Shown: positions 13,001 through 24,390, counted from the stretch's first letter. The stretch: 64,000 nt of DNA from Mangifera indica (GCF_011075055.1 NC_058144.1:8894138-8958137), one strand, 5' to 3'. Translations and numbers: made by a program. Notes: generated by a model not told the origin, from the sequence alone.

Positions 13001-13649
13001 CCTTCTACCTACATGGTACCGTTGAGATCCAGCTAATTTGCAAAATACAATAACTGCAATGCAAGGAACAAAAAAGAAAAGTAGCATACAAGATAAATGC
13101 ACGCCAACAAAACAATTAGACAATAATGCCCGCCAACAAAACAATCAGACAATCACTATAAAATCATAAGTCACCATTATTACTAGCAAATCAATAACCA
13201 GCATCGTATATCTTAATCAGCAAATTACTGTAATTAGCATCACATGACATAATCCAAATGTAGTCTCAATAATCCGTTTAATTGAATTATTCATAATTTA
13301 ATTACAAAAATCTATGAACTATATGGTAAATTCACAGCAATTCTCGAAAACAAGAAAAAAAAAAATGAAACAAATAATTACAAAATAAACTCACTTCAAG
13401 GCAAGAATAATGACAGGAGACTCCAACAGCCCGAGTTCTTCGAAAATGAAATCTATAAAAAAGTAAATTAATAGAAATCAACTAAAAAATTTAACAAATC
13501 ATCAATTGGTTACGCAAGTAGAGAAGATGATAATTGCAACTAATCATCTAAAATGAGCACCTGAAGCGTGATTCGTTTGAAATGGAGCGCGATAATTCAA
13601 AATTCGTCCACTGAAGCAGAGACGAGAGCGCCAAGCTTGAACTCACCAT
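7009..13649 (-). CDS. ABCI11: Plastid ABC ATPase, ABCI11/NAP14 type
   Basis: Ten exons, in order: 13561-13649, 13395-13452, 12767-12846, 10177-10228, 9944-10077, 9578-9692, 9366-9452, 8913-8961, 7842-7926, 7009-7087. They total 828 nt and 275 residues. The first ~50 residues are Ser/Arg-rich and resemble a transit peptide. Motifs in order: VCYRPPGTQLNIL, Walker A GKSGSGKT, Q-loop FQFPERYF, signature LSGGYKRRLALA, Walker B LLILDEPLAGLD, and H-loop VVSHDL. This is a stand-alone nucleotide-binding subunit; the Arabidopsis homologue is a chloroplast protein linked to an ECF-like transporter and metal homeostasis. All catalytic motifs are present, so it looks functional. Intron 3 is swollen to 2.5 kb by repeat sequence. 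The start was chosen because this ATG begins the chain and is followed by an in-phase splice. Confidence 0.92.
10229..12766. repeat. ABCI11 intron 3 with LTR-like insertion
   Basis: This intron is much longer than the others. From 11377 (TGTTAGGAATCC) to about 12600 the sequence looks like LTR material. A plus-strand TATA-like box (CCTATATAAAGGG) lies near 12293 and a minus-strand one (TATAAAAGGAGG) near 11610. A near-direct repeat (TTAATGGAGGAGACAG) occurs around 12090 and 12126. I found no paired LTR, primer site or polyprotein, so this is either solo LTRs or fragments. The part 10229-11376 has no recognisable content. Confidence 0.35.
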
Positions 13650-13827
13650 GATAGAAGGGTAGAGAAATTTGTTTGGTCTGGGTGTTAGTGTTAGGCAAAT
13701 TCACTTGAGGAGAATCCAAACTTTTGCCACGTCATGTCATGTCAGGGTCGGTGTCACGTGACTTTTGGTGTTTGTTGAGTCCAATAGTGTTATCACTGGG
13801 TAGGTAAAGGATTCAGATTATTACGAA
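13650..13827 (-). promoter_or_regulatory. ABCI11 5' region
   Basis: This holds the 5' leader and proximal promoter of ABCI11, read leftward. It includes CACGTGAC near 13755, a G-box-like core (CACGTG), which in plants often binds bZIP or bHLH factors. A fold-back element abuts it, so the proximal promoter is short. The functional role is inference. Confidence 0.35.
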
Positions 13828-14853
13828 AGCCAAGGGACTCGTTCTCACCAAGGGTGTAATTTTTTTTTTAAAATTTTCATCCAATAATTTTTAAAAATTC
13901 AAAGATGCATCTATATATTAAGTTTTATTATTATTGTTAAAAATAAAATTATTATTTTAAAAAATAATTTATCTTTATTTCTTCTTTTAATTTTAAAAAA
14001 TAACAATTTCTTTCCTAACTTAATTTTAAATAATTATATTTTCACCTCTACTATCTAGAGTTCTTAGGATTTTATATTTTAGAGTTAATAACCATTTCTA
14101 TTAAAATTTAAAACATTATATTTATACCATAAAAAATTCATACTTTCTTTTCGGCCATTCACTATAGTGACATCTCCTGTCTTTCTCTTTCTCCTATGGT
14201 TTTGTGATGTGAAAATCATTGAAAATTCAATCAAAATGGCTAAATTTGTCATATAGATCTGTGCATCGATTGATGCATAGATCGGTCAAGTGATGTCGCA
14301 CAAACGTGGACATCTTTCATGTGATGTCTTTTGACTGATCTGTGTGTCAACTGATGCATAGATCATCACACGGATTTGTGTTTTTTGCACAAATCCGTGC
14401 AAAAAATTCAATCATTTTGATTAGATTTTTTAATGCTTTTTGCATTAGGAAACCATTAGAGAGAGAGAGAAAGTGTCATTTGTGGGGTTGATGACGTGCC
14501 GTAGCAAATCACTAGGAAGAACGGTCACTGAAAAGAGGGAATGGATTTTTAGGGGTGTAAGTGCAATGTTTTAAACTTTGAGGCGTGGTTGTTTTGAACT
14601 TTTAGGAACCTAGATGGTGGGGTGAAAATGTAACTTTTAAAAATTAGGTTAATAGGGAAATTATTAGTTTTCAAAACTAAAATGGGAAATGGGGATGAAT
14701 TATTTTTTCTTTAAATAAAACATCAAAATAACGATTTTATCTTTAACAGTAATAACAAAATTTAATAAAAAAGTAAATGTTTGAGTTTTTGAAAATTAAC
14801 AAGTAGAAATTTGGGAAAAAAGTAAATTTTGGGTAGGAATAAGTCCTTTGGCC
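13828..14853. mobile_element. Fold-back MULE-like element A
   Basis: The left end AGCCAAGGGACTCGTTCT and the right end AGGAATAAGTCCTTTGGCC are inverted copies, and the similarity runs inward through the AT-rich arms. It has no coding capacity. The candidate 9-bp flanks (TATTACGAA, TGTTCCTAA) match poorly, so the copy is old. It is the first of three neighbouring family members. Confidence 0.6.
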
Positions 14854-14864
14854 TGTTCCTAAGA

Positions 14865-15648
14865 GGCCAAAGGACTTATTAACACCTAGGTTTGGTTTAT
14901 TTTCAAACTCCTATTTGCTAAATTTAAAAAACCAAAGTATGCACAATTCTATTAAAATTTTCTATTAGGATTAAAAGTAAAGTTATTATATAAAAAAAAA
15001 CTAAAATTTTATCACATTTCTTCACCTTAGTTTAAAAAACTAACAATTTTCCCTATCCAAAGTTTAAAAAGTTATCTTTCCTCTTTTGGGTTTTTTCCCC
15101 TTCTCTAATGACCATCTTTGTTAAGCCCGATGGCCGACTTTCCCACTATCTTCCTCTACTGTCAATCTTTCTGTGTTAATAGTCTTTTTTGTCTAATAAA
15201 GATGATTCATCTTCATTTGCCCTAGATTGACTTTAAAAGATAACTCAAAACCCATTGAAATTATCAAAAGATGCCAATCAATAGGTGAAAGAAGACCAAT
15301 CGTCTTCGTTCGATGAAAATGGTTGCCAATGTCAAAAGATCACGAGATAGGAAGATGATGGGAAAGTCGATTGTCGGTCGAAATGGAGATGGTTGTCGGA
15401 GAAGAGAAAAAAACTTTACGGGAGAAAGGTAACTTTTCAAACTTTAGATAAGAGAAATTATTAGTTTTTTAAATGAAATGGGAAAATGTGATAAAATTTG
15501 AGTTTCTTAATATGTTTTATGAATAACAGTTTTATTTTTAACCCTAATAGATAATTTTAACGAAATGTGGATATTTGAGTTTTTTTAAACTTAACAGGTA
15601 AGAGTTTAGGAGTGGACCAAACCTTGGGTAGGAATAAGTCTTTTGGCT
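14865..15648. mobile_element. Fold-back MULE-like element B
   Basis: It starts GGCCAAAGGACTTATT and ends AATAAGTCTTTTGGCT, with the arms inverted. The middle carries a diverged GC-richer segment with short repeats around 15100-15400. It begins only 11 bp after element A ends. No target duplication is visible. Confidence 0.6.
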
Positions 15649-15704
15649 TTTAGGAATTAGACCCATGTTTTGATTGTTTAAAGCAAAAAAACTCATTAAC
15701 AATA

Positions 15705-16535
15705 AGCCGAAAATTTATTTCCATCTAAGGTTTAGTCAATTGACACAGTTTCACCTGTTAATTTTTAAAAATCTAAATATCTATTTATCAATTATTACTG
15801 TTAAAAAAAATCTATTAGTAATAAGAGTATAATTGCCATTTAGCCAGTAATATTTAAAAAAAATAAATTTTTATTCCATTTCCTAACTTAGTTTTGAAAA
15901 TTGACAATTGTCCTCCAACTTAGTTTTGAAAAGTTGTATTTTTCCTCTACTAGGGTTAACTTAAAAAGGCAACACATTTTCCAATAACCTTTCTCTGTCT
16001 TCGACCGCTTTCTCTGTCTAAGACTGACAACCTTCTTTCTCCAATGCTTTTTATCACTCCCGAAAATCCTCGTTGATGTTGACGATAACCAAACATAATC
16101 TAAACATGGCGTTCCACCTGCCTTCATCGACATTGTCAAACATCTCTATCTCTCCCGCTCTTTTTCGTGCACTTCTAAGATCCAACATTTTTCCAACAAA
16201 GTCATGGCCAACAACGTCAAACTAACCAAAGTGTTGGATTTACTGGTTAAACTTGATGACATCATTAAGAGTGATAGAGAGCATCGAAGTTGCCAATCTC
16301 AAGCAAAGAAAACAATCGAAGATAGAGAAAAAAGATGGTTGAAAAATGTGTTGTCTTTTTAAGTTAATTCTAACAGGGAAGAAAATATAACTTTTAAAAA
16401 CTAAGTTAGAGAAAATTGTCAACGTTCAAAACTAAGTTGAGAAAGGGAATAATTTTTTTTTTAAACATTACTAATTAAATAACGATTATATCCTTATTAT
16501 TAATGAATTTTTCTAACAGTAAGAGTTGATGGCTA
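15705..16535. mobile_element. Fold-back MULE-like element C (degraded)
   Basis: The left arm (GCCGAAAATTTATTTCC, then CTAAGGTTTAGTC) matches the family. The right arm is recognisable to about 16510 (inverted copy of the 15780-16000 sequence), but the terminal bases are lost. The short reading frames inside are products of the inverted arms and are not genes. Confidence 0.5.
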
Positions 16536-16536
16536 A

Positions 16537-16845
16537 ATATTTATATCGTGTATTAAAAACTAATTTTTTTATATTATGTTTCGTATCATATAATAGAATA
16601 TGTATTTTAAAAAATAATATAATAAAATAATAAAAAAATATAATTGACATGTTATTATTTTGAAAATTATCATAAACACCTTTGAAAATTTAAAATTTCT
16701 TATATACAGTAATACTATATTTTTATCGATCCATGTCATATCGTATTATACGATACATTTATTGTATTATATTAATTTAATACATCTTAAGATATATATT
16801 ATTTGTTTATCTATATCATAAAATATATATTATGAATTGTAAAAT
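16537..16845. repeat. AT-rich dispersed repeat (copy 1)
   Basis: This shares a long series of blocks with 34265-34618: a TATGTTTCGTATCATATA-like start, TTTTAAAAAATAATAT, a TGACATGTTATTATTTTGA-like block, and AATTTAATACATCTTA(A/T)GATATAT. It is probably a short non-autonomous element of unknown class. Confidence 0.45.
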
Positions 16846-17585
16846 ACTAATAGCTATGCTTATAATAATGGTAAGAAATAAAAATGAATTAATAAACCAA
16901 AAGATTTTCTTCATCGTTTTTAGCTTTAGACTTTCATTAATTTCTTGACCTAATTAGAAGGCTTTTCTTTAAATTATTGCACGAAAGTTCTTTGAAATTT
17001 TCAATTTCATGCTGATTACTGGAGTAATTTGAACGCAAAAGAGTTCGAGTCTCCACAATGAAGTCTATCGATTTCGTTGCATCTGAAAGCGTTGAATTCG
17101 GTTGTTGGGTCATTTAAATCATATATCATTCTAAGCAATGCAATTTCCACGAGCTTTAAAAGAAATTTCCAGGAGTTTAGTAAGCAATATAATTTAATCA
17201 TACACATTTGCCCAATCATATTATGCAACGTGGCTTTCTTACCAAGCATCTGTGTGTTGTGGACAGCCTGATTATTCCACGTTAGTTAGTTTACAACCAC
17301 TCCTCCTCCTTCCGAGTTGGATTAAAACAAATAAATACTTGTTGAGTGAAACTCGTCTTTCGCCCAGCCTAACTGTAAATCGATGACTACTTGTCCATTT
17401 TTTTGAAGATTCTCGTTTCAGTTTATTGAACAGTGGATCACTTTTTCCTTCTCACAGGTTCAGTGTCTCTCTCTCTCTGTTTTCTCCTTTTCTTTTTGTT
17501 CTTGGTTTATCTTCTGGATTTGGTTGATTGATTGGTGTTGGTGTTGATAGGATGTTAATTTAACATGTTGTTGCAGGTTTTAAGA
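16846..17585 (+). promoter_or_regulatory. Upstream region of the SDR gene
   Basis: No gene is seen. The 5' leader probably begins in 17280-17460, where a CT-run (17467-17480) and pyrimidine-rich leader sequence occur. An intron in the leader is possible, because TTGCAG ends at 17576, ten bases before the ATG. Confidence 0.35.
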
Positions 17586-20500
17586 ATGGAAAATCCTGTG
17601 AAGAAAGTGTTGCTTACCTCTGACGGAGACGAGATTTCCCAAAACATTGCTTTCCATTTAGCCAAACGGGGATGCAGGTTGTTTTTCTGATCCTATCTTC
17701 ATTATTTTCTCTTCTGTTAATTTGCTCTTGTTTTCGAAGTTTTTGGGTGATGAATCCAAGAATTCTATAAAGACAATCCCATATTTTAATTTTGTTTCAG
17801 GCTTCTTTTCTCAAATACAATTTTAATGATTGATTGTTTTTTTTGTCCTTGAAGATTGGTTTTGATGGGGAACGAGAAGCGCCTTCAAAGTGTTGCGGAG
17901 AAGATAAAAAGTATTGTGAAGATTGCTGAAGCAGTTGAAGTGGTTGGAGTAGATATAGAATGTGAGGACGAAGCAGCTTTTGATGAGGCGGTAGATAAGG
18001 CTTCTCGAATTTTGGACAATTTGGATGCTTTGGTGCATTGCTATGCGTATGAAGGTATGTTTATTGTGTGGTTGATAAGGACCTAAATAGGACCTAAAAG
18101 AAGCAATGCTGACAGCTCCCCCAAAAGGAGTAGCGGATCATTTACCAAAAGTTGGAAGATTCTTTTTTTTAGGGGAAAAGGACATTTTCCATCCAAATTT
18201 TAACATAATCTCAACATCTTACCCACAACAGTTGAAAAATCTAAACACCCACCCATAGATTAATTACCGTTCAAATTTCAGTTAACAACAGGGGTAAAAT
18301 TGTTATTTTATTTATAAACCTTAAAACTTTGAAATTTTTATCATTTTTCCTCTTTAGGTTTTAAAAATGAACACTTCATCTTGTCCTTAAAGTTTAAAAA
18401 GTTTAGATTTTACCCCTAGGGTTTGCTTCCTTCTTCAGCCACCATCATTCGGACCGACAGTCGACGCTTTCCATCGATCTTTCATATTTGACTACAAAGG
18501 AAGACGAAGGACGACCCTTCGTCACCCAAATCTAGACAATAAAACATCATCCAAATCTAGAAGAAGAGATGAAGGACGGTGCTTCATCCAGAAGTGAAGA
18601 CGAAGTGTCGTCCTTCGTTGTGTCACCTAGAAGATAAAGGATGACGCTTTGTCGTTGCGTCCGGATGACACGAAGAACGATGATGAAGCATCATCTTTTG
18701 TCTCTTCTTCTAGATCTAGATGACGTTTCATTGTCTAGATCATCCTTCATAGTTGGAGATGAAAGATCTGTGGAAAGCGCCGACTATTGGTTGGAATGAT
18801 GGTGGTTGGAGAAGGAAGCAAACCTTAGAGGTGAAATCTAAACTTTTCAAACTTTGAGGATGGGTTGAAGTATTAGCTTTTAAAACTTAGAGGAGGAAAT
18901 GATAAAAATTTCAAAGTTTTAAAGTTTATAGATAAAATAACGATTTTACCTATGTCTCTAATTAAAAATTTAGACAACAGTTAGCTTATGAGTAGGTATT
19001 TGAGTTTTTCATCTGTCATAGGTGTGATTATGAGACTGGGCTAAAATTTGGATGATAAATTGTTCTTTTCCCTTTTTTGAGTCACAATGAGACATTTGTG
19101 TCAAAATGACAATGAGTTGAGTGATGGATATACACAACAAACTAGACTACAAGACTTCAAAGTAGGGATGACAATGGGAAGGGGTGGGAAGGAGATTTCA
19201 ATCCTCGTCCCCGTCCTCGTCCTCGTAGGAGATATCAATCCCCGTCCCCGTTACGGAAATGAAAATGATTTTCCATCCCCTCCTCACAAAAAAAAAAAAA
19301 TCTTCTCTCAATTCTTGCAGGGAAAAATCCATTTTCTATATTTATAAGAAAAAATCTCTTTCTTATACCCTCTAAACACAATATAAATATATTAAATAAT
19401 AAAATTAATTAAAATTAAAACTAACCCACTATTTCAAATATCATAAATATAATATATTAACCACTTTAATATGCACAACAAAAACCTAAATAAATTTGAA
19501 AAACATAAATAATCTAAAACTATAAAGATATATTAGTATTTTAAGTAAATATATTTATATAAAGAGACGAAAACGGAGGCAGAATAGGGAAAAGGTGGAA
19601 CTAGGAGGGGACACATGTATTCTCGTCCTCAATTGCGGAGATTTTTTTTATCCTTGTCCCAAACCTCTTTTTCGTTTTTATTAAAGAATCCTCTTTCTAT
19701 TAAGGTCGGAGAGGGTCAGACCCCTAAAGTTAGACCGAAATTGCCATCTTTACTTCAGAGAAGGCTTGAAAATGATGCAGATGGTATACATTTAATCTGG
19801 AAACCATTGGATATCCAATTAGACACTGGTAATTGATTCACCAATTTTTTTATCTATTATAAGTGGCTGGTTATAAAATGTTTGCTGCTTGAGAAAAGAT
19901 TAAACTATGGTCTAATAATTTTCGATTGACCAAATACTGCCTTTCTGATATGTCATTTGGGTTGTATCTGAAAATCTTGAGGGACCTTTTGTTTAGAACC
20001 AACTTCACATGCTAACGTTCAAGAAAGCTTAGTCAGTCTGGTTATCTGAAATAGGGAAATTTAACGTATCTGAATACATGGAACAGGAAAGATGCAAGAT
20101 CCGCTAGAATTAGCTGAGGAAGAGTTCAGAAAATTAGTGAGAATCAATTTCATGGCGTCGTGGTTTCTTTTAAAGTCAGTTGGCAGAAGAATGCGAGCCA
20201 ACAATGGAGGAGGTTCCATCGTATTCTTGACGACAATAATAGGGGCTGGGAGAGGACTTTATCCAGGAGCCGCTGCCTATGGTGCATGTTCAGCAGGTGT
20301 GCAGCAGTTAGTTAGGGTAGGTACATTCTCTGGATCTTACTTCAATTCAGTGTATATTACTTTTGCCCTCTCATTTTTGTGCATCGATTCAAAGGCCATT
20401 TGAGGTAGTGTTTTTGTGTAAATGCTACTTGTTTCTGATGTGTAGTATTGTGCCTTAGCTTCATTCTGGTTACCTTATCGACCAGAATGCAGCTAAGGTT

Positions 20501-21175
20501 GTAGTCCTAATTTCTGTGCTTTCTTATCTTCATGTGTCTTCTGCGAAATATTTTATTCCGACTATTCAACAAGATCATATCCGTCTAATTAAGTTTTATG
20601 ATATCAGATAATTCGTTGTTAGCCATACAAACTTATTTTTATTGCATGCAAAATAGTCATAAGATAATGGTCATAATTGTAGAGTGGTTGAAGGGAATGC
20701 ATCTTGAGTAGCTTGAATTAGACAGGGCAAATGGAAGCCAATGAAATGGTTTCTGATTTAGACATCTGCCACTAAAACTGATAGTTAGAGTTCAAAGAAT
20801 ACTCATTGTTTAAAGAGGACTATGGAGAAATTGGTCAAAATTCTAGCAAAAGCACATGCTCTGTTTTAACTGAACATCTCGAATTGCTTTTCTCAGACAG
20901 CAGCACTGGAGCTTGGAAAATACAAGATCAGGGTTAATGCTATTGTCCGCGGTTTGCACTTGCAAGATGAATATCCGTTAGCAGTGGGGAAGGAGAGGGC
21001 AGAGAAGTTAGTGAAGGACACAGTGCCATTGCAGAGATGGATGGATGTCGAAAATGATCTGGCCTCGACCGTCGTCTATTTAATCAGTGATGGTTCACGG
21101 TACATGACTGGAACGCCTATATTTGTCGATGGAGGGCAGTCTCTAACTAGGCCTAGGATGCGATCTTTCATGTAA
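17586..21175 (+). CDS. Divergent short-chain dehydrogenase/reductase
   Basis: Four exons: 17586-17677, 17855-18054, 20087-20316, 20897-21175, totalling 801 nt and 266 residues with in-phase GT-AG junctions. The fold signature is present: an N-terminal beta strand ([13 protein letters not shown]), LVHCYAYEG in the NAG-motif region, [13 protein letters not shown] (strand 5), RVNAIVRG, and the C-terminal [14 protein letters not shown] typical of FabG-like SDRs. Two points are odd. The TGxxxGxG nucleotide loop reads TSDGDEIS. The YxxxK active site reads YGACS, so the catalytic Lys is absent. Either it uses a different chemistry or it is a pseudoenzyme; related plant proteins with this degenerate motif exist, as far as I recall. 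No frame damage is seen. Intron 2 holds a fold-back element and a second element. Confidence 0.85.
18173..19072. mobile_element. Fold-back MULE-like element D in SDR intron 2
   Basis: The termini are GGGAAAAGGACA and TGTTCTTTTCCC, inverted, with arms reading inward through TCCAAATTTTA. The 9-bp flanks are TTTTTTTAG and TTTTTTGAG, 8/9 identical. The central region (18440-18830) is GC-richer and itself palindromic, with repeated GACGAAG-type motifs. It belongs to the same end-type as element F. Lying inside an intron, it would be transcribed with the SDR gene. Confidence 0.75.
19164..19752. repeat. Putative hAT-like MITE
   Basis: The left end AGGGATGACAATGGG and the right end AATTGCCATCTTTA are imperfect inverted repeats. 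Next to each are CCTCGTCCCCGTCC-type pyrimidine blocks. This end sequence is a familiar plant MITE type (TAGGGATGGCAAT-like). It also lies in SDR intron 2. Confidence 0.5.
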
Positions 21176-22219
21176 TTTGTAATCTTATTTCATTCATATC
21201 ATCAATTCAATTCAACTCTCGCTCAGTTGAGTGGCATTATTCTTTCTCAAGGAAAAGCTAGTTGGCCTTATTCCAGATTATTTGTAAGTCAAAATAAGAG
21301 AACAAGGAGACCAAATCCTTCTTTATTGATTCATTAGAAGATAATTTGGTACAAGTTTTAGTCCTGTGAACATCGTTGCATCTAAAATTACAGGATCAAT
21401 GAAGTGATATGTTAAACGGAGAGGTCGGTCTTCCTTGTACCTTTGTTGCTCGTCAAAGGTGGTCGGTCTGCTACAGCTAACATTTCTATAACAGTTTTAA
21501 TAAAATATTGCTTGATTTCTCATTTTTCCATGAACAGCCCATAAGGAAGTTCACACCGTGTTGTTTACTTATTTATGGCAGCAAGATTTCAACATTCATT
21601 TTCATTTGTCAAAGTCAAGTCAATCTGACCTGGTCCTCGCCCGCGGCACTCGGCAGAGCCAATTTTGTCGGTGAACAGGTTATCGCTAGGAGGGGCGGTA
21701 CCAAATACCAGGTGCTCACCCGGGCTGAGCTTCGTGGGATAAAAACAAACACAGTTAAAATATTGAAAAAATCACCTAATCTTATTAAATAATAATATTC
21801 TCCTATATTTTTATAAACAAATAGAAAATCAAAATTTTAACATATTTTTTTATTAAAAAATCTAATATAAATAGAATTTTTTATTATAAAAAAATTATTA
21901 TTAGAAATCACCCGTTTCTTTTGTTATCTTTTCAATATTTCTTTGCTTTCTTTCCTTAAAAGTCTCTTGACTAAAAATAAATTTATTTAACTCTTCCGAC
22001 AGATTAAAATAAGCTCATTTTATCATATAAGCACTTTTCCTACTACTTAAAATAGAAAATGCATGAGCCCTTTCTTACAAGGTGGTGGACTAGTGCCATG
22101 AGAATGTGCACGAGCCTCTGCAGGACAATTTCGCCCTAAAATTGGGCCAATATTATCAATGAGCTACGTCAAACAAGTCCATTTTTAAAAAACCAATTAT
22201 AGGACCATATCATAATATT
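21176..22219. other. Intergenic with GC-rich island
   Basis: The SDR 3' UTR lies at the start. A GC-rich patch at about 21628-21742 stands out from the AT-rich background; its reading frame has no recognised similarity. Beyond it the sequence is plain AT-rich DNA. Confidence 0.35.
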
Positions 22220-23589
22220 GGCAGACTAATTCCTACCCAAAGTTTAGTATAATCTCAAACTCACACTATATTAAGTTTTAAAAACCTAAATACCTACCCA
22301 CTAAATTTTAAAAACTCAAATTTTCACTCATCAGTTATTAAAGTTAACAAAATTTATTAATTTGAAATGTATAATTGTCATTTAACATTAAAAAAATAAA
22401 ATTTTATCTTTTTTCCTTCTCTAAATTTTAAAAACTAATAATTTTCTCAGACCCAAATTTTGAAAACTTTACTTTTCCTCCAATGTTTAGTTTTTTTCTT
22501 CTTCCTTCGCTGACAACCTTCTTTGTTGCTGGCTGACTTCAACTTCCCACCCATCTTCTTCTCCAGTCTCTCTTCCCGTCCCTGTGATCTCCTTGAAGAA
22601 CGGTGACTAAAGAATCGTCAAATCGAAGCAATGGAGGAATTGAATCAATGATGGCAGTAGACGAATCAACTAGATTTAGAGATTGAAGTGCAGATTCATT
22701 TAACATTTTGTTGGAGTGGATTCAACGAAAAATGACGATTCGACAATTTGAAGTGTCGTCTTCGATTTTGAGATTCATCATCTGTTTGCATTTTTCGTTG
22801 TCGGATCTTCGTCTTTTGTTGATGTGTTTTGTCTATCCCATCTTTGTCTTCGTGCATTATCGATTCACAGTTGGATTCTGGTTGTTGGAGAAGTAAGGAA
22901 AAAAATTGCAAACCTTAGGAGAAGAAATGTAACTTTTTAAATTTTTGGGTAGGGGAAATGTTAGGATATCAAGTGCAAGGTATGAAACTTGCATCCGACA
23001 TTGAAAAGTATGAGCAACTAGTATGAGGTTTATATGACCTTGGACTCTCCCATTTCAATAGCTAGCTTTTGAGGTGTGATTCTTCTAAGGTTTATATCAT
23101 TTGGTATTAGAGTCATCACCATGTCTCCCAGTTGCAATTGTACGACACCGGTGGTGACACCGGTATTGTAGTGTTTGCCCGAAGTTAACAGGGAGCTAAC
23201 GCACAGTCAACCCGCGTAGACGTCGAGGCTGTGAAGCCGTGGTAGTATGTTAGAATCTCAAGTGTAAGGTATGAGACTTGAATCCCACATTGGAAAATAT
23301 GAGCAATTAGTGTAGAGTTTATATGGTCTTAGGTTCTCCTATCTCAATAGCTAGCTTTTGAAGTGTAGTTCTCTTAAGGTTCGTATTAACAAATTATTAA
23401 TTTTTTAAATTGAGAGGAAAAAATAAAATAACATTTTTATTTTTTTAATATTATTTGTTAAATAACATTTTATTATTAGATTTAATAAATTTTGTTAAAC
23501 TTAACAATTAATTGATGATATTTGAATTTTTAAAATTTAATTAATTTGGGTTTCAACCAAAACCTTGGGTAGGAATAAGTCTTTTGGCC
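22220..23589. mobile_element. Fold-back MULE-like element E, carrying a TRIM
   Basis: The left end GGCAGACTAATTCCTACCC and the right end GGGTAGGAATAAGTCTTTT then GGCC are inverted family ends. The right arm is interrupted by the TRIM element at 22959-23391; without it this copy would be about 0.94 kb. The open frames at 22696-22911 are artefacts of the palindromic centre. Confidence 0.65.
22959..23391 (+). mobile_element. TRIM retrotransposon
   Basis: Two direct LTRs of about 140 bp (22959-23099 and 23248-23391) begin TGTTAG; the right one ends TTAACA. Directly after the left LTR is TTTGGTATTAGAGTCA (23100-23115), close to the initiator-Met tRNA primer site TGGTATCAGAGC. The internal region is only about 150 bp and has no coding capacity. 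This is the definition of a terminal-repeat retrotransposon in miniature. It depends on proteins from other elements. Confidence 0.8.
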
Positions 23590-23906
23590 TACTGTTTTTA
23601 AAAAAAAGACATCATAATATAAACTTATTGGTCTACATGAAGAGACGTCAAGATTTAGCATACCTCAGCCTAGCGGATGGTGTTTTTGTATAAAACCAGT
23701 CCTTGAACGTGATTAACATGCCAGAAATTTACTAAATGAAAAGATCACATGTAACTTATGCTGCACATGTTAAAATCACTTGGTATCCACTTCACACGAA
23801 ACTACGTAAATAAATTTTTATATATAATTTGAGCATAAAAATAATATATTATTATATAATTAGATAATTTTGATTTAAAGTTAAATTAATATCTAATTAT
23901 ATGTTT

Positions 23907-23913
<7 letters not shown>

Positions 23914-23970
<57 letters not shown>
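23914..23970. repeat. (TA)n microsatellite
   Basis: Uninterrupted TA dinucleotide run. Confidence 0.95.
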
Positions 23971-23971
<1 letters not shown>

Positions 23972-24390
23972 CCTTATAACTGATAAAAAATTAAAATAAA
24001 AAAAAAACACTCTAAGTTCAAATATCTATCATATTCACGAAACCTATCTTACCCAAGGTTTATAACTAGTCATTTCACTCAGAAGCCAACAAGATGAAAA
24101 ATGTGACGGATGAAGGCCATGAAACTCTATTCAAATTTGACAGCTACACGTTGTATTGGAATCCTGGAAGAATATATATATATATGTGACTGATAAAATA
24201 TTAAAACTTAAAAAAAACACTCTAAATTCAAACGTTTATCATATTCACGAAACCTATCTTACCCAAGGTTTACAACTATTCATTTCACTCAGAAGCCAGC
24301 AAGATGAAAAATGTGACGGATTAAGGCCATGGAACTCTATTCAAAATTGACAGCTACACCTTGAATTGGAATCCCGGAAGAATATTTGTC
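23968..24390 (+). repeat. Tandem ~210-bp duplication, exon-like
   Basis: Two copies (about 23968-24176 and 24178-24390, offset 210 bp at ATGTGACGGA). After TTACCCAAGGTTTA each holds an acceptor-like AG and an open stretch: copy 1 reads KMKNVTDEGHETLFKFDSYT then LYWNPGRI. Copy 2 has a stop in the same frame (D then TGA). The protein is not recognised. It may be a duplicated exon of a dead gene. Confidence 0.55.

Noticed and set aside
21508..21792. 94-residue frame over the GC-rich island
   Set aside because: No recognised motif and no splice context; kept only as a composition anomaly.
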